Source: Mesorhizobium ciceri WSM4083
GTDB taxonomy: Bacteria; Pseudomonadota; Alphaproteobacteria; Rhizobiales; Rhizobiaceae
Reading direction: 5' to 3'
Length of the DNA: 64,000 nucleotides
Assembly (NCBI RefSeq): GCF_000519305.1
Contig: NZ_JAFG01000006.1
Span: 483,209 to 547,208 of the forward strand
Made by a program: the position numbers and the translations under genes. Each line of letters begins with the position of its first letter. The first letter of the stretch is position 1. The notes below the pieces were generated by a model. The model did not search any database. It was not told the origin of the DNA and saw nothing but the letters and a program-made list of their open reading frames with translations. Shown piece after piece: positions 1 through 12,153 of the stretch.

Positions 1-666
1 AGCCTTGCCCGCTCTTTTCATCGGCAGCAGGTCGCGAAACCGCTCCACCCGGTCAGGCTGCCCGCCGGAAGCGTGGATGTCGGTGTCGATGATGCCCGGC
101 CGCACCGCATTGACGCGGATACCCTCCAGCGCCACCTCACGGGCAAGCCCGATGGTGAAGGTGTCGATGGCGCCCTTGGAGGCGGCATAGTCGACATATT
201 CGCCCGGCGAGCCCAGCACCGCCGCAGCCGACGAGATGTTGACGATGGATCCGCCCGACCCGCCATGACGGGTCGACATGCGCTTCACCGCCTCGCGGGC
301 GCAGAGGAACGAGCCGACGACATTGATGCGCATCATGCGCTCCAGCCGCGAAACATCCATCTCGTCGACGCGCGCCTTGACGTCGACGATGCCGGCATTG
401 TTGACGAGGGCATCGAGCCGGCCATAGGCGCGGTCGACAGCTTCGAACATGGCTACGATATCGGCCTCGCTGCCGACATCGCCCTTGACGGCAAAGGCCT
501 CGCCACCGGCAGCCTCGATCTCGGCGACCAGTGCCTCGGCGGCATCCTGATTCGCAGCGTAATTGACCGCGACCCGATAACCGGCCTTGGACCCGAACCG
601 GCAGATCGCAGCGCCGATGCCGCGGCTGCCGCCGGTGACCAGCAGCACCTTTTTCGTCCCGCTCAT
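1..666 (-). CDS. SDR family oxidoreductase (3' end cut by window)
   Basis: Short-chain dehydrogenase/reductase that would reduce or oxidise an unidentified substrate with NAD(P)H. Reading from the ATG at 666 gives the N-terminal nucleotide-binding glycine motif TGGSRGIG (about residues 11-18), then NNAG, a serine in NISSA and the catalytic pair in YAASK, all in the usual SDR order. About 222 codons are present and the frame is still open at base 1, so only a short C-terminal piece is missing. Its start overlaps the stop of the upstream secreted protein by 4 bp (ATGA), so it is translationally coupled at the tail of the suc operon. The substrate cannot be named. Confidence 0.9.
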   Translation of the reverse strand, partial: MSGTKKVLLVTGGSRGIGAAICRFGSKAGYRVAVNYAANQDAAEALVAEIEAAGGEAFAVKGDVGSEADIVAMFEAVDRAYGRLDALVNNAGIVDVKARVDEMDVSRLERMMRINVVGSFLCAREAVKRMSTRHGGSGGSIVNISSAAAVLGSPGEYVDYAASKGAIDTFTIGLAREVALEGIRVNAVRPGIIDTDIHASGGQPDRVERFRDLLPMKRAGKA

Positions 667-1172
667 TCCTGGCATCCCTTCAAGGCAAACACATCCCCCG
701 GCACTTTCGAAAACCCGCCGCCGCCATAGGCGCTGGACTGGCGCAACGCGGGCCCGAGATCCGGCAGGATCAAAGTCTTCGGCGCCTCGACCCCTTCGGC
801 CGGCAGCAGCCCGATGTTGCCCTTGTCATCCGCCGTGTAGATGACGCCATGCCAGGGCGTGCAGGCCGCAAGCTCCTCGCCGGTGACGTCGCCCTCGGGG
901 CATTTGTACATCAGCGCGCCGTTCGGCCGTGACACGCCCTCGTTCCACATGACGATACCGTTCAGCACCACATCGTTGTCGAGGATCATGCGGAAGCTGT
1001 TGGTGACGGTCGCCGAGGTGCCGGTCGGCGTGAAATCGATCTCGCTGCCGCCCTGGGCGTCGCCATAGACAGCGAGCTCGATCGGGCAGGCAGCATGTGC
1101 AGCAGAGTCGGTGAACAACACGGCCAGCATCCCGGCTGCACATCGGATAGTGGGCGATAGGACGCTTTGCAT
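663..1172 (-). CDS. Secreted hypothetical protein
   Basis: A 169-residue protein that I do not recognise. The first 28 or so residues look like a Sec signal peptide: a short hydrophobic stretch ending AAHAA, followed by Cys-Pro. The mature part has four cysteines (in ACPIE, KCPEG, ACTPW and the C-terminal GCQ), which could form two disulfides in the periplasm. It lies 9 bp after the DUF4241 gene and overlaps the SDR start by 4 bp, so all three are probably co-transcribed. No catalytic motif is visible. Confidence 0.75.
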   Translation of the reverse strand: MQSVLSPTIRCAAGMLAVLFTDSAAHAACPIELAVYGDAQGGSEIDFTPTGTSATVTNSFRMILDNDVVLNGIVMWNEGVSRPNGALMYKCPEGDVTGEELAACTPWHGVIYTADDKGNIGLLPAEGVEAPKTLILPDLGPALRQSSAYGGGGFSKVPGDVFALKGCQE

Positions 1173-1181
1173 CAGCGCGAC

Positions 1182-1979
1182 CTACTTGCTCTCGCGGCCA
1201 TCGGCGTGTTCCAGCACGCCGAAATCGGTCAGCAGCAACAACGGCTCGCCGGCTGCGTCCAGTCCCCAGAATGACGGATAAAATCCATCACCCCAGCCGC
1301 TCCAGAACATGGCAATGTTGAGCGGGTTGCCCGCAACCGGACGGTGCATGACGAACCTGTCCTGGTTGGGTGCGAATTCGGCTGCCAGCACGTCGTCATA
1401 ATAATTCTCATCGGCCTTGAGCTTGTCCTGCTCGGCCGACATCAGCGCCATCGCCGTCTTGTCCATGAACGAGCCAAGGCCGGCATCGACGGGATAGCCG
1501 AACATTTCGTCGTCCTTCAGCGTCGACACATCCTGGTCTGGCAAGGTCGCCAGTTCCCAGCGAACCGGCATACCAGGGCGGAGCCGAAGGAACGCTGCTG
1601 CCACACGTCCCTGGGCCTCGAACAGAGAAACCGGATAACTTCCAGGTTTGACCTTGCGGCTCAATGCTGGCCAGTCATCGCCTGTGACCAGAGGATCGCA
1701 GGCCATAATCTCGCCCGTCGGCAATTCGAGTTGGCCGATCGGGGTGACCGTTATCTTCCGCTCCGCCAATTGCACGTCACTAAGGGCAAAGATGCCGAGG
1801 TTGCTGCTCACCTTTGCCGGATTCCATCCGGCGGCGATTGCCAGCGAAGGAACAGCAGTGGACAAGCCAAGCCAGAAAATACTGCGCCGAAAAGTCCGCT
1901 GCGCGCCGCCCGCGGCCCGGCCCAGTTTGAACCCGAACCGTTCTAGCCAGCCGCTCACGGGGCGGTTGGCCTTGCTCAC
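1182..1979 (-). CDS. DUF4241 domain-containing protein
   Basis: A 265-residue protein resembling the DUF4241 family, whose biochemical role is unknown. The start is GTG and overlaps the sucB stop by 4 bp (GTGA), which indicates coupling to the TCA operon. The N-terminus has basic residues and then a hydrophobic segment (about residues 33-50, ending AIAAG), which may be a signal anchor. The C-terminal half is tryptophan- and glycine-rich ([17 protein letters not shown]), a stretch typical of this family. Placement downstream of sucB may reflect read-through expression and not shared function. Confidence 0.75.
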   Translation of the reverse strand: MSKANRPVSGWLERFGFKLGRAAGGAQRTFRRSIFWLGLSTAVPSLAIAAGWNPAKVSSNLGIFALSDVQLAERKITVTPIGQLELPTGEIMACDPLVTGDDWPALSRKVKPGSYPVSLFEAQGRVAAAFLRLRPGMPVRWELATLPDQDVSTLKDDEMFGYPVDAGLGSFMDKTAMALMSAEQDKLKADENYYDDVLAAEFAPNQDRFVMHRPVAGNPLNIAMFWSGWGDGFYPSFWGLDAAGEPLLLLTDFGVLEHADGRESK

Positions 1980-3256
1980 AGATCGAGCACCAGCCGTTCC
2001 GGATCCTCCAGGCTTTCCTTGACGCGGACCAGGAAGGTCACCGCTTCCTTGCCGTCGACGATGCGGTGATCGTAGCTCAGCGCCAGGTACATCATCGGCC
2101 GGATCACGATCTGGCCGCCGACCACCACGGGCCGGTCCTGGATCTTGTGCATGCCCAGAATGCCCGACTGCGGCGCGTTGAGGATCGGCGTCGACATCAG
2201 CGACCCGTAAACGCCGCCGTTGGAAATGGTGAACGTCCCGCCTTGCATGTCGGCGACCGACAGCTTGCCGTCGCGCGCGGCGATGCCCAGCCGGCCGATA
2301 TCCTTTTCGATCTCGGCGATCGACATCTGGTCGGCATTGCGCACCACCGGCACGACAAGACCCTTCTCGGTGCCGACGGCGACGCCGATATGGGCATAAT
2401 TCTTGAAGATGATGTCGGTGGCATCGATCTCGGCGTTGACAGAGGGGATTTCCTTCAGCGCGTGGGTGACGGCCTTGGTGAAGAAGCCCATGAAACCGAG
2501 CTTCACGCCGTGCTTCTTTTCGAACACGTCCTTGTACTTGGTGCGCAGCGCCATCACCGCTGACATGTCGACCTCGTTGAAGGTGGTCAGCATAGCGGCG
2601 GTCGACTGCGCTTCCTTGAGGCGGCGCGCGATGGTCTGGCGCAGCTTGGTCATGCGCACGCGCTCCTCGCGCGACGCATCGTCGCCCGAGGACGGCGCAC
2701 GTACGGCAACCGGTGCAGGTGCCGCCTTCGGCGTCTCTGCCGGCTGCGACGGCGCGCCCTTGGAGATGGCGTCGAGCACGTCGCCTTTCAGCACCTGGCC
2801 ACGCTTTCCCGAACCGGAGATCTGGTCGACCGAGAGATTGCTTTCGGCGATCAGTTTCGCCGCGGCCGGTGCCGGTGGCATGGTGCGCGGCTCGACCGGG
2901 CCGGCATCGCCGGCGATGTTGGCGGTCTCGGCCGCTGCCTGCTTGCCGGTCGATGCCGCATCCGACGACGAGGCCTGCGACACCGCTTGCGGCTTGGTCG
3001 CTGGTGCAGCGGCCGCGCCACCTGCCGAAATCGACCCCAGCAGCGCGCCGACACCGACTGTCTCACCTTCCTTGACGGTGATCTCCCCCAGAGTGCCTGC
3101 GGCGGCGGCGGGCACCTCCACCGTCACCTTGTCGGTCTCGAGCTCGACCAGCGGTTCATCGGCGGCGATTGTATCGCCAACCTTCTTGAACCATTTGCCG
3201 ACGGTCGCTTCAGTGACGGATTCGCCGAGAGTGGGAACGCGGATTTCGGTAGCCAT
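1976..3256 (-). CDS. sucB: 2-oxoglutarate dehydrogenase E2, dihydrolipoamide succinyltransferase
   Basis: Core of the 2-oxoglutarate dehydrogenase complex; it transfers the succinyl group from the E1-bound intermediate to CoA through a swinging lipoyl arm. The N-terminal lipoyl domain carries the ETDKV motif with the lipoylated lysine at residue 43. An alanine/proline-rich linker follows, then a peripheral-subunit binding domain (about 125-165), then the CoA-dependent acyltransferase domain ending in the SYDHRIVDG active-site motif (His near 397, Asp near 401). At 426 residues it has one lipoyl domain, as is usual for this E2. It lies 47 bp after sucA in the same operon. Confidence 0.98.
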   Translation of the reverse strand: MATEIRVPTLGESVTEATVGKWFKKVGDTIAADEPLVELETDKVTVEVPAAAAGTLGEITVKEGETVGVGALLGSISAGGAAAAPATKPQAVSQASSSDAASTGKQAAAETANIAGDAGPVEPRTMPPAPAAAKLIAESNLSVDQISGSGKRGQVLKGDVLDAISKGAPSQPAETPKAAPAPVAVRAPSSGDDASREERVRMTKLRQTIARRLKEAQSTAAMLTTFNEVDMSAVMALRTKYKDVFEKKHGVKLGFMGFFTKAVTHALKEIPSVNAEIDATDIIFKNYAHIGVAVGTEKGLVVPVVRNADQMSIAEIEKDIGRLGIAARDGKLSVADMQGGTFTISNGGVYGSLMSTPILNAPQSGILGMHKIQDRPVVVGGQIVIRPMMYLALSYDHRIVDGKEAVTFLVRVKESLEDPERLVLDL

Positions 3257-3303
3257 TGTGCCTGTCCGTTTTCTTTCGGTTCTGTTATTCGCCCAGATCT
3301 TCT

Positions 3304-6291
3304 CTATTCACCAAGCGCGTCTTCGAGCAAGGCGGCGAGCTGGGCGAGATGCTTCGACATCAGTCCGGTCGCCGGCGAGGCGGCGGCCGGACGGCCGGTG
3401 TAGCGCACCCGCTGATGCTTGGCGTCGATATGCGCCAGCACCCATTCCAGATACGGGTCGATGAACGACCAGGCGCCCATGTTCTTGGGCTCCTCCTGGC
3501 ACCACACCATCTCGGCATTGCGGAACCGCGACAGTTCGGTGATCAGCGCCTTGGCCGGAAACGGATAAAGCTGCTCGACGCGCAGCAGATAGATGTCGTT
3601 GATGCCGCGCTTCTCGCGCTCCTCATAGAGGTCGTAATAGACCTTGCCCGAACACAGCACGACGCGGCGGATCTTGGAATCCTTGACCAGCTTGATCGCT
3701 TGTCCGGAAAGCAGCTGCGCATCGTCCCACAGCAACCGGTGGAATGAGCTTTCGCCCGAGATTTCCGGCAGCGTCGACACTGCCCGCTTGTGGCGCAGCA
3801 GCGACTTCGGCGTCATCAGGATCAGCGGCTTGCGGAAGTCGCGCTTCAGCTGCCGGCGCAATATGTGGAAGTAGTTGGCCGGCGTCGTGCAGTTGGCCAC
3901 TTGCATGTTGTCTTCGGCGCAAAGCTGCAGGAAGCGTTCGAGCCGGGCCGAGGAATGTTCCGGGCCCTGGCCTTCATAGCCGTGCGGCAACAGGCACACG
4001 AGGCCCGACATTCTGAGCCACTTGCGTTCGCCCGACGAGATAAACTGGTCGAACACCACCTGGGCGCCGTTGGCGAAGTCGCCGAACTGCGCTTCCCACA
4101 AGGTCAGCGCCTTGGGCTCGGCCAGACTGTAGCCATATTCGAAGCCCAGCACCGCCTCTTCCGACAGCATCGAGTTGATGACTTCGTAGCCGGCTTGAGC
4201 CGCCGACAGATTGTTGAGCGGGATGTAGCGGGTCTCGTCACGCTGGTCGTAAAGGACCGAATGGCGCTGCGAGAAGGTGCCGCGTTCGGAATCCTGCCCC
4301 GACAGGCGGATCGGATTGCCGTCGAGCAGGATGGCGCCGAAGGCCAGCGCCTCGGCCGTCGACCAGTCGATGCCTTCGCCCGACTCGATCGCCTGGCGGC
4401 GGTTTTCGAGGAAGCGGATGATCGTCTTGTGCGCCTCGAAATCCTTCGGCACCTCGGTCAGCTTCTTGCCGATTTCCTTCAGCGTCTTGACCGGCACGGC
4501 GGTCTTGCCGCGCCTTTGTTCGTCCTGGTTGTCGGCGGTGCGCAGGCCCGACCAGGCGCCGTCGAGCCAGTCGGCCTTGTTGGGCTTGTAGTGCTGTCCG
4601 ACTTCCCATTCGGATTCGAGATGCGCGCGCCAGTCGGCCTTGAGCTGGTCTAGCTCGGCCTGGGTGAGGTGACCCTCGGCGATCAGCCGGTCGCCATAGA
4701 TCTGCACCGTCGTCTTGTGGGTGCGGATGTTGCGATACATGATCGGCTGGGTGAAGGCCGGTTCGTCGCCCTCATTGTGGCCGAAGCGGCGGTAGCAGAA
4801 CATGTCGACCACAACGGGCTTGTGGAACTTCATGCGGAATTCGATGGCCACCTTGGTAGCATGCACCACGGCTTCCGGATCGTCGCCATTGACGTGGAAG
4901 ATCGGCGCTTCGATCATCTTGGCGACGTCGGACGGGTACGGCGACGAGCGCGAGAAGCGCGGATTGGTGGTGAAGCCGATCTGGTTGTTGATGATGAAAT
5001 GCAGCGTGCCGGCGACGCGGTGGCCGCGCAGGCCGGACAGGCCGAGGATTTCGGCGATCACGCCCTGGCCGGCGAAGGCGGCGTCGCCATGCAGCAGCAG
5101 CGGCAGCACCTTGGCGCGCTCTTCCAACGGCACGATTTCCTCGCGGCTGCGGCCGAACAGATAATCCTGCTTGGCGCGCGCCTTGCCCATCACCACCGGA
5201 TCGACGATTTCCAGATGCGAGGGATTGGCGGTCAGGGACAGATGCACCTTGTTGCCGTCGAATTCGCGGTCCGACGAAGCGCCCAGATGGTACTTGACGT
5301 CGCCCGAACCCTCGACCTCGTCAGGTGCGGCCGAGCCGCCCTTGAACTCATGGAAGATGGCACGGTGCGGCTTGGCCATCACCTGGGAAAGCACGTTCAG
5401 CCGGCCGCGATGCGCCATGCCGAGCACGATCTCCTTCATGCCGAGCTGGCCGCCGCGCTTGACGATCTGCTCCAGCGCCGGGATCAGCGCTTCACTGCCA
5501 TCAAGGCCGAAGCGCTTGGTGCCCTTGTACTTGACGTCGATGAACTGCTCGAAGCCTTCGGCCTCGACCAGCTTCTGCAGGATCGCCTTCTTGCCGGTGG
5601 CGGTAAAGGTGATCTCCTTGTCGGCACCCTCGATGCGCGCCTGGATCCAGGCCTTTTCCTCAGGGTCCGAAATATGCATGAACTCGACGCCGAGCGTCGA
5701 GCAATAGGTGCGGGTCAGGATTTCCAGCATCTGCCGGATGGTGCCGAATTCAAGCCCGAGCACATTGTCGAGGAAGATCGGACGGTCATAGTCGGCAGCG
5801 GTGAAGCCGTAATTTTCCGGCGACAGCTCGTTGTAGTCCTCGAGCGGCTTGGCGATGCCGAGCGGATCGAGGTTGGCGTGCAGATGGCCGCGCATGCGGT
5901 AGGCGCGGATCATCATGATGGCGCGCACCGAATCGCGCGTCGCCTGGTGCACGTCGGCATCGGACAGGACGACGCCGTTGGTGACCGCCTTGTCCTTGAC
6001 CTTCTTTTCGATCGTCTTCTCGACGATGCCCCAATTGCCGTCGAGCGCCGACACCAGTTCGCCATTGGCCTGCAGCGGCCAGGAGGGCTTGGCCCAGGAG
6101 GCGCCCTTGGCGTTCCTGCGCACATCGCCGGCATCGTCCTTCAGCCCGGCGAAGAACTCCTGCCATTCGGGATTGACCGAGGCTGGATCGTCCTCATAGG
6201 CGGCATAGAGCGCGTCTATGTAGTCGGCGTTGCCGCCATAGAGGAATGAGGTGAGCGAAAACTGGTCGTTGGCCTGATCTTGTCTTGCCAT
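3304..6291 (-). CDS. sucA: 2-oxoglutarate dehydrogenase E1 component
   Basis: Thiamine-diphosphate-dependent E1 that decarboxylates 2-oxoglutarate and passes the succinyl group to SucB. It is 995 residues long, normal for proteobacterial SucA. Recognisable blocks include the N-terminal [11 protein letters not shown] segment, AHRGRLNVL, the TPP-binding [10 protein letters not shown] block, the [14 protein letters not shown] block and the C-terminal [17 protein letters not shown] block. It lies between sucD and sucB; a 136-bp spacer with an octamer-repeat hairpin separates it from sucD upstream. The cognate E3 (lpdA) is not in the window and may lie beyond base 1. Confidence 0.98.
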   Translation of the reverse strand: MARQDQANDQFSLTSFLYGGNADYIDALYAAYEDDPASVNPEWQEFFAGLKDDAGDVRRNAKGASWAKPSWPLQANGELVSALDGNWGIVEKTIEKKVKDKAVTNGVVLSDADVHQATRDSVRAIMMIRAYRMRGHLHANLDPLGIAKPLEDYNELSPENYGFTAADYDRPIFLDNVLGLEFGTIRQMLEILTRTYCSTLGVEFMHISDPEEKAWIQARIEGADKEITFTATGKKAILQKLVEAEGFEQFIDVKYKGTKRFGLDGSEALIPALEQIVKRGGQLGMKEIVLGMAHRGRLNVLSQVMAKPHRAIFHEFKGGSAAPDEVEGSGDVKYHLGASSDREFDGNKVHLSLTANPSHLEIVDPVVMGKARAKQDYLFGRSREEIVPLEERAKVLPLLLHGDAAFAGQGVIAEILGLSGLRGHRVAGTLHFIINNQIGFTTNPRFSRSSPYPSDVAKMIEAPIFHVNGDDPEAVVHATKVAIEFRMKFHKPVVVDMFCYRRFGHNEGDEPAFTQPIMYRNIRTHKTTVQIYGDRLIAEGHLTQAELDQLKADWRAHLESEWEVGQHYKPNKADWLDGAWSGLRTADNQDEQRRGKTAVPVKTLKEIGKKLTEVPKDFEAHKTIIRFLENRRQAIESGEGIDWSTAEALAFGAILLDGNPIRLSGQDSERGTFSQRHSVLYDQRDETRYIPLNNLSAAQAGYEVINSMLSEEAVLGFEYGYSLAEPKALTLWEAQFGDFANGAQVVFDQFISSGERKWLRMSGLVCLLPHGYEGQGPEHSSARLERFLQLCAEDNMQVANCTTPANYFHILRRQLKRDFRKPLILMTPKSLLRHKRAVSTLPEISGESSFHRLLWDDAQLLSGQAIKLVKDSKIRRVVLCSGKVYYDLYEEREKRGINDIYLLRVEQLYPFPAKALITELSRFRNAEMVWCQEEPKNMGAWSFIDPYLEWVLAHIDAKHQRVRYTGRPAAASPATGLMSKHLAQLAALLEDALGE

Positions 6292-6321
6292 TTTTGTCCG
6301 CGGAGCCTGGCTCCGTCTCCT

Positions 6322-6430
6322 GTTTTTGGAGGGGAGTAGGGGAATAAGGGAATAGGGAAGTAGGGCTTTTTGCCGCTGCTATTTTCCCTACTGCCCTACT
6401 GCCCTACTCCCTTACTCCCCTATTCCCTTA
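6322..6430. repeat. Octamer-repeat long hairpin between sucD and sucA
   Basis: The plus strand carries a run of purine-rich 8-mers close to GGGARTAR (about 6328-6363), a short spacer, then the complementary pyrimidine run built from units such as CCCTACTG and CCCTATTC (about 6381-6428). The two arms could fold into a long imperfect hairpin in DNA or mRNA. The same architecture appears at 26884-26988 and 29613-29760. The array touches the last codons and stop of sucD. Its effect on sucD-sucA coupling is unknown. Confidence 0.75.
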
Positions 6431-7330
6431 CCCTTTGATCGCCTCGACCAAGGTTGTGCCCAGCCTTGCCGGCGAAGGCGAAACTTTTATCCCGGCCGAT
6501 TCCATCGCCGCGATCTTGTCTTCGGCGCCGCCCTTGCCGCCGGAGATGACCGCGCCCGCGTGACCCATGGTGCGGCCGGCCGGCGCCGTGCGCCCGGCGA
6601 TGAAGCCGGCCATCGGCTTTTTGCGGCCGCGCTTGGCTTCGTCCTTGAGGAACTGCGCGGCGTCTTCCTCGGCCGAACCGCCGATCTCGCCGATCATGAT
6701 GATCGACTTGGTCTCGTCGTCGGCGAGGAACATCTCGAGCACGTCGATGAACTCGGTGCCCTTGACGGGGTCGCCGCCAATGCCGACGGCGGTGGTCTGG
6801 CCGAGGCCGACATTGGTGGTCTGGAACACGGCCTCATAGGTAAGTGTTCCCGAGCGCGAAACAACGCCGACCGAGCCCTTGCGGAAGATGTTTCCGGGCA
6901 TGATGCCGATCTTGCATTCGTTGGGCGTCAGCACCCCCGGGCAGTTCGGCCCGATCAGCCGCGACGTCGAGCGGTCGAGCCTGGCCTTGACCCTGATCAT
7001 GTCCATCACCGGGATGCCTTCGGTGATGCAGATGATCAGCGGGATCTCGGCCTCGATCGCTTCGAGGATGGCCTCGGCGGCACCCGCCGGCGGCACATAG
7101 ACGACGGACGCATTGGCACCGGTCTTTTCCTTGCCCTCGGCGACCGTGGCGAAGATCGGCAGGCTTTCGCCCTTCGCGCCGGTCCACGTCTCGCCACCCT
7201 TCTTGGGATGGATGCCACCGACCATTTTCGTGCCGTGATAAGCCAGCGCCTGCTCAGTGTGGAACGTGCCGGTCTTGCCGGTCAGGCCCTGCACCAGCAC
7301 CTTGGTGTTCTTGTCGACGAGGATGGACAT
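6428..7330 (-). CDS. sucD: Succinyl-CoA synthetase alpha subunit
   Basis: The alpha subunit binds CoA and carries the phosphohistidine that links succinyl-CoA cleavage to NTP formation. At 300 residues it shows the N-terminal CoA-binding Rossmann segment ([12 protein letters not shown]), the GPNCPG motif and the active-site histidine in [13 protein letters not shown] (His near 257). It normally heterotetramerises with SucC; here the two genes are separated by a cupin gene, which is unusual. The stop codon lies at the edge of an octamer-repeat array. Confidence 0.98.
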   Translation of the reverse strand: MSILVDKNTKVLVQGLTGKTGTFHTEQALAYHGTKMVGGIHPKKGGETWTGAKGESLPIFATVAEGKEKTGANASVVYVPPAGAAEAILEAIEAEIPLIICITEGIPVMDMIRVKARLDRSTSRLIGPNCPGVLTPNECKIGIMPGNIFRKGSVGVVSRSGTLTYEAVFQTTNVGLGQTTAVGIGGDPVKGTEFIDVLEMFLADDETKSIIMIGEIGGSAEEDAAQFLKDEAKRGRKKPMAGFIAGRTAPAGRTMGHAGAVISGGKGGAEDKIAAMESAGIKVSPSPARLGTTLVEAIKG

Positions 7331-7371
7331 GGGAGCCCTTTTCTAAAAACCGTTGATCGAGGAAAACATGG

Positions 7372-7743
7372 TCAGAGCCGCTTCAGATCAGCGACCGTGA
7401 GGTCGCTCTTGGCATTGCCGGTGTTGAGCGTCGTTGCCGGCTCGAACATCAGCACCACGGGCTCAACGGTCAGCGAACGCGGCCGGTGTTCGACGCCGCG
7501 CGGCACGACGATGAAATCGCCCTCGCCGAGTTCGACCGGGCCGTCGCGGAAATCGATGGCGATACGCCCACGCAGCACGAGGAAGGCTTCGTCCTCATTG
7601 TCATGCGCATGCCAGTCGAACATCTCGCCGAACTTGGCGACCTTAGCCTGACTGTCGTTGACGTCGCCGGCGATATGCGGATCGAAAACCTTGGTGATGG
7701 TCCGATCCGCCGCCTCGACGAGGTTTATCTTGCGCGGAGGCAT
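7372..7743 (-). CDS. Cupin domain protein between sucC and sucD
   Basis: A 123-residue single-domain cupin with the two metal-binding motifs: [17 protein letters not shown] (His, His, Glu) at about residues 43-59 and a second histidine in PRGVEHRP. Small cupins bind a divalent metal and act as isomerases, dioxygenases or sensors; nothing here identifies the ligand. It starts 4 bp after sucC and ends 41 bp before sucD, so it must be co-transcribed with the succinyl-CoA synthetase subunits. A metabolic or metal-linked role in the TCA operon is possible but is inference. Confidence 0.9.
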   Translation of the reverse strand: MPPRKINLVEAADRTITKVFDPHIAGDVNDSQAKVAKFGEMFDWHAHDNEDEAFLVLRGRIAIDFRDGPVELGEGDFIVVPRGVEHRPRSLTVEPVVLMFEPATTLNTGNAKSDLTVADLKRL

Positions 7744-7747
7744 CCGC

Positions 7748-8941
7748 TCAGCCCTTCACCGCCGCCACGATCTTCTTGGCTGCGTCGTCGAGATCATCGG
7801 CCGACACCACGTTGAGGCCGCTATCGTTGATGATCTTCTTGCCGAGCTCGGCGTTGGTGCCTTCCAGGCGCACCACCAGCGGCACTTCCAGGCCGACTTC
7901 CTTGACCGCGGCAATGACGCCCTCGGCAATGATGTCGCATTTCATGATGCCGCCGAAGATGTTGATCAGGATGCCCTTGACCGCCGGATCCCTGGTGATG
8001 ATCTTGAACGCCGCCGTCACCTTCTCCTTCGACGCGCCGCCGCCGACATCGAGGAAGTTGGCGGGCTCGGCGCCATAGAGCTTGATGATGTCCATCGTCG
8101 CCATGGCAAGCCCGGCGCCGTTGACCATGCAGCCTATATTGCCGTCGAGCGCGACATAGGCGAGGTCGTATTTCGACGCCTCGATCTCCTTCTCGTCCTC
8201 TTCGGTGGTGTCGCGTAGTTCGAGCACATCGGGGTGACGGAACAGCGCGTTGTTGTCGAACGACACTTTTGCGTCGAGCACGCGCAGCCGGCCGTTTTTC
8301 ATGACGATCAGCGGGTTGACCTCGAGCAGGCTCATGTCCTTCTCGACGAAGGCCTTGTAGAGGATCGGGAACAGCGTATCGCCGTCCTTGGCCGCATCGC
8401 CGTCGAGCTTGAGCGCGCCATTGAGCGCCTTCAGGTCGGCTGCGGTGACGCCCTTTTCCGGATCGATGGCGACGGTGATGATCTTTTCGGGCGTGTCATG
8501 GGCAACCGCCTCGATGTCCATGCCGCCTTCGGTCGAGACGACGAAGGCAATGCGGCCGACCGAACGGTCGACCAGGATGGACAGATAGAGCTCGCGTTCA
8601 ATGTCGGCACCGTCCTCGATGTAGAGGCGGTTGACCTGCTTGCCGGCCGGGCCGGTCTGCTTGGTCACCAGCGTGTTGCCAAGCATCTCGTTGGCGTTGG
8701 CGACGACATCGGCCACCGACTTGGCCAGCCGCACGCCGCCCTTGGCGTCCGGGCCGAGCTCGGTGAATTTGCCCTTGCCGCGGCCGCCAGCATGGATCTG
8801 GCTCTTCACCACATAGAGCGGACCGGGCAGCGCCTTGGCGGCGGCTTCCGCTTCATCAGCCTTGAACACTGGCACGCCTTCGGCCACCGGTGCGCCGAAC
8901 GACTTCAGCAGCGCCTTGCCCTGATACTCATGGATGTTCAT
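7748..8941 (-). CDS. sucC: Succinyl-CoA synthetase beta subunit
   Basis: ATP-grasp subunit of succinyl-CoA synthetase, converting succinyl-CoA, phosphate and NDP to succinate, CoA and NTP. The 397-residue protein begins MNIHEYQGK, the standard SucC N-terminus, has the ATP-grasp segment [14 protein letters not shown] and the C-terminal [12 protein letters not shown] and [12 protein letters not shown] blocks that contact SucD. It follows mdh by 46 bp in the operon. Confidence 0.98.
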   Translation of the reverse strand: MNIHEYQGKALLKSFGAPVAEGVPVFKADEAEAAAKALPGPLYVVKSQIHAGGRGKGKFTELGPDAKGGVRLAKSVADVVANANEMLGNTLVTKQTGPAGKQVNRLYIEDGADIERELYLSILVDRSVGRIAFVVSTEGGMDIEAVAHDTPEKIITVAIDPEKGVTAADLKALNGALKLDGDAAKDGDTLFPILYKAFVEKDMSLLEVNPLIVMKNGRLRVLDAKVSFDNNALFRHPDVLELRDTTEEDEKEIEASKYDLAYVALDGNIGCMVNGAGLAMATMDIIKLYGAEPANFLDVGGGASKEKVTAAFKIITRDPAVKGILINIFGGIMKCDIIAEGVIAAVKEVGLEVPLVVRLEGTNAELGKKIINDSGLNVVSADDLDDAAKKIVAAVKG

Positions 8942-8987
8942 CTGGATTGTCTCCGGATCGACTGCGGGGGGTTCACTTACTGGAGAT

Positions 8988-10360
<1,373 letters not shown>

Positions 10361-11560
10361 CTAGGCCTGCGCCTGCTGTGCCTCTGGCGCCGGCTTCCCT
10401 TTCTGCCGCTCCGCCCAATCCTCCAGCCAGTCGCGGCTTTGCATCTCGATCAGCCGCGATGCGGTGCGCTCGAACTCGAAGACTTCCACGCCGCGCTTGG
10501 CTGCATAAAGCGCTTGCGGCGGCGCTTCCGCGCTCACCACCAGCCGCACATGATGGTCGTAGAGCGTGTCGATCAGAAGGATGAAGCGCTTGGCCTCGTT
10601 GCGCTTGCCTTCGCCGAGCACCGGGACGTGGTCGATGAAAATGGTTGAGAAGCGCCCGGCGATCGCCAGGAAATCGCGCGCGCCAAGCGGCTTCTCGCAG
10701 AGATCGGCGAAGGAGAACCGCGCCGCATCGCCCGCCGCACGCGGCACGATCACCTGCCGTCCTTTGAGGGCAATCGATGTCTCGGCGGTCGGCGCGCTCC
10801 GCGTCATGGCTTGCCAGGCCTCGTCGAGTAGCTGGTCCGCCGCCGCATCGGCTGGCGTCACATAGACCGGTGTCCGGGCGAGCTTTTCCAGCCGGTAGTC
10901 CTTGTCGGCATCGAGCGCCAGCACCTGTGTGTGCCGCTCCAGTATGCGGATGAAGGGCAGGAAAAGCTGGCGGTTCAGCCCGTCGCTGTAGAGGTTCTCC
11001 GGCGCCACATTCGAGGTGGCGACCAGCACCACGCCGCTGGCAAACAGCGCCGAAAACAACCTGGACAGGATCATCGCGTCGGCAATGTCGGTGACCGAGA
11101 ACTCGTCGAAGCACAGCACCCAGGCTTGCTCGGCAAGCGCCTTGGCCACCGGCGGGATCGGGTCGTCTTCCCTGACGTCGCCATTCTTGCGCGCCTGCCG
11201 GTGCTTCTGGATACGGTCCTGCACGTCGGCCATGAAGTCGTTGAAGTGGACGCGGCGCTTGCGCCGCACCGGCAGCAAGTCGAAGAACATGTCCATCAGC
11301 ATGGTCTTGCCGCGACCGACGCCGCCATGGATGTAGAGGCCTTTGACGGCCTCATGCGTCTCGCGCTTGCGGGCGAACAGCCAGCCCAGCGCGCTCGACT
11401 TATGCGCCAGCCGCTTGGCCGAAATCTCATCGGTCAGCCGGTCGAGCGCCGCAACGATCCGTTCCTGCGCCGGATCGCGGTCGATCGTACCGGTTTCCAC
11501 CAGATGGTCGTAGCGCTGCCTGACGGTCGCATGGGTCTGGAGGCCGTCACGCAGATGCAT
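10361..11560 (-). CDS. zapE: Cell division protein ZapE (AFG1-like ATPase)
   Basis: AAA-type ATPase of the ZapE/AFG1 family; in E. coli ZapE interacts with the FtsZ ring, and the mitochondrial homologue AFG1/LACE1 is linked to respiratory-chain protein turnover. The 399-residue protein has the Walker A motif GGVGRGKTMLMD (about residues 79-90), a Walker B stretch VLCFDEFSVTD and a sensor region ATSNVAPENLY. In many alphaproteobacteria zapE sits beside mdh-sucCDAB, as here, although they are separate transcription units (404 bp apart). Confidence 0.95.
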   Translation of the reverse strand: MHLRDGLQTHATVRQRYDHLVETGTIDRDPAQERIVAALDRLTDEISAKRLAHKSSALGWLFARKRETHEAVKGLYIHGGVGRGKTMLMDMFFDLLPVRRKRRVHFNDFMADVQDRIQKHRQARKNGDVREDDPIPPVAKALAEQAWVLCFDEFSVTDIADAMILSRLFSALFASGVVLVATSNVAPENLYSDGLNRQLFLPFIRILERHTQVLALDADKDYRLEKLARTPVYVTPADAAADQLLDEAWQAMTRSAPTAETSIALKGRQVIVPRAAGDAARFSFADLCEKPLGARDFLAIAGRFSTIFIDHVPVLGEGKRNEAKRFILLIDTLYDHHVRLVVSAEAPPQALYAAKRGVEVFEFERTASRLIEMQSRDWLEDWAERQKGKPAPEAQQAQA

Positions 11561-11576
11561 CGGTCACGTCGTTCTG

Positions 11577-11613
11577 GAGCAATTCCGGGAACCGGAATTG
11601 CGTAAAACAAAAA
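11577..11613. repeat. Rhizobial palindromic intergenic element
   Basis: A perfect 10-bp stem, GCAATTCCGG (11579-11588) with CCGGAATTGC (11592-11601), closed by a GAA loop and followed by GTAAAACAAAAA. A diverged relative with the same tail lies at 18518-18600. The A-rich tail would be a U-run only on the other strand and is not directly adjacent to the stem, so I treat this as a dispersed repeat and not a terminator. Confidence 0.6.
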
Positions 11614-12153
11614 CTATCTCGTAAGCGAAATCGGCTGGCCGTTGGAAGTCTGGCCGTCGAATTTCGAGCCGCCCGAGGAATAGAGCCGCGCCAGCGCACC
11701 GCCGCTCTCGTCATAGAGCGTCAGCTGTTTGCCGGCGACGTTCCACGACTTGATGCCGTCCATCGGCGCCGGGCAATGCAGCGGCCCGGCGCGGAAGCCG
11801 GCGCCGAATTTGGTCTGCGGTGTCGCCACCTTGCAGCTCTGGCCCGCAACGCTGGCGTTCCAGACACCGGCAACGCTGGCGGCGGTCACGTCCGAAGCGC
11901 CGGCCGGCGCCGAGCCGTCCGAAGGCAGCGCGGCGACCTGCGTGTTCGCCGGAGCGGTCGGGAATTGCGAAGGGTCGGTGGTGCCTGGCGATGCCGGCGG
12001 CGGCAGTTGGTTCGCCGTCACCTTGCCGGCGGGCGCGGCCTCCAGCGGTGCCGGCTGCTGGTCATCCATCGAGGAAAAACGTGAGGTCGAACAGCCGCTC
12101 GCAACGAGCGCCGCCAGCGATACGGCCACCAGACCGGTTTTCGAAAAAGTCAT
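11614..12153 (-). CDS. Omp19-family outer membrane lipoprotein (protease inhibitor Inh domain)
   Basis: A 179-residue lipoprotein. The ATG at 12153 has a strong GGAGG ribosome site and gives a signal peptide ending in the lipobox ASGCS, with the lipidated cysteine near residue 21. A proline/alanine-rich linker leads to a C-terminal domain with VAGVWNASVAGQSCKV and CPAPMDGIKSW blocks, as in the Inh/Omp19 beta-barrel fold. Brucella Omp19 is a surface lipoprotein that inhibits host and bacterial proteases; that this copy does so is inference. Confidence 0.85.
   Translation of the reverse strand: MTFSKTGLVAVSLAALVASGCSTSRFSSMDDQQPAPLEAAPAGKVTANQLPPPASPGTTDPSQFPTAPANTQVAALPSDGSAPAGASDVTAASVAGVWNASVAGQSCKVATPQTKFGAGFRAGPLHCPAPMDGIKSWNVAGKQLTLYDESGGALARLYSSGGSKFDGQTSNGQPISLTR

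Noticed and set aside
4669..6249. A 526-codon frame antisense to sucA
   Set aside because: His/Asp/Arg-rich shadow translation with no motif; sucA is unambiguous.
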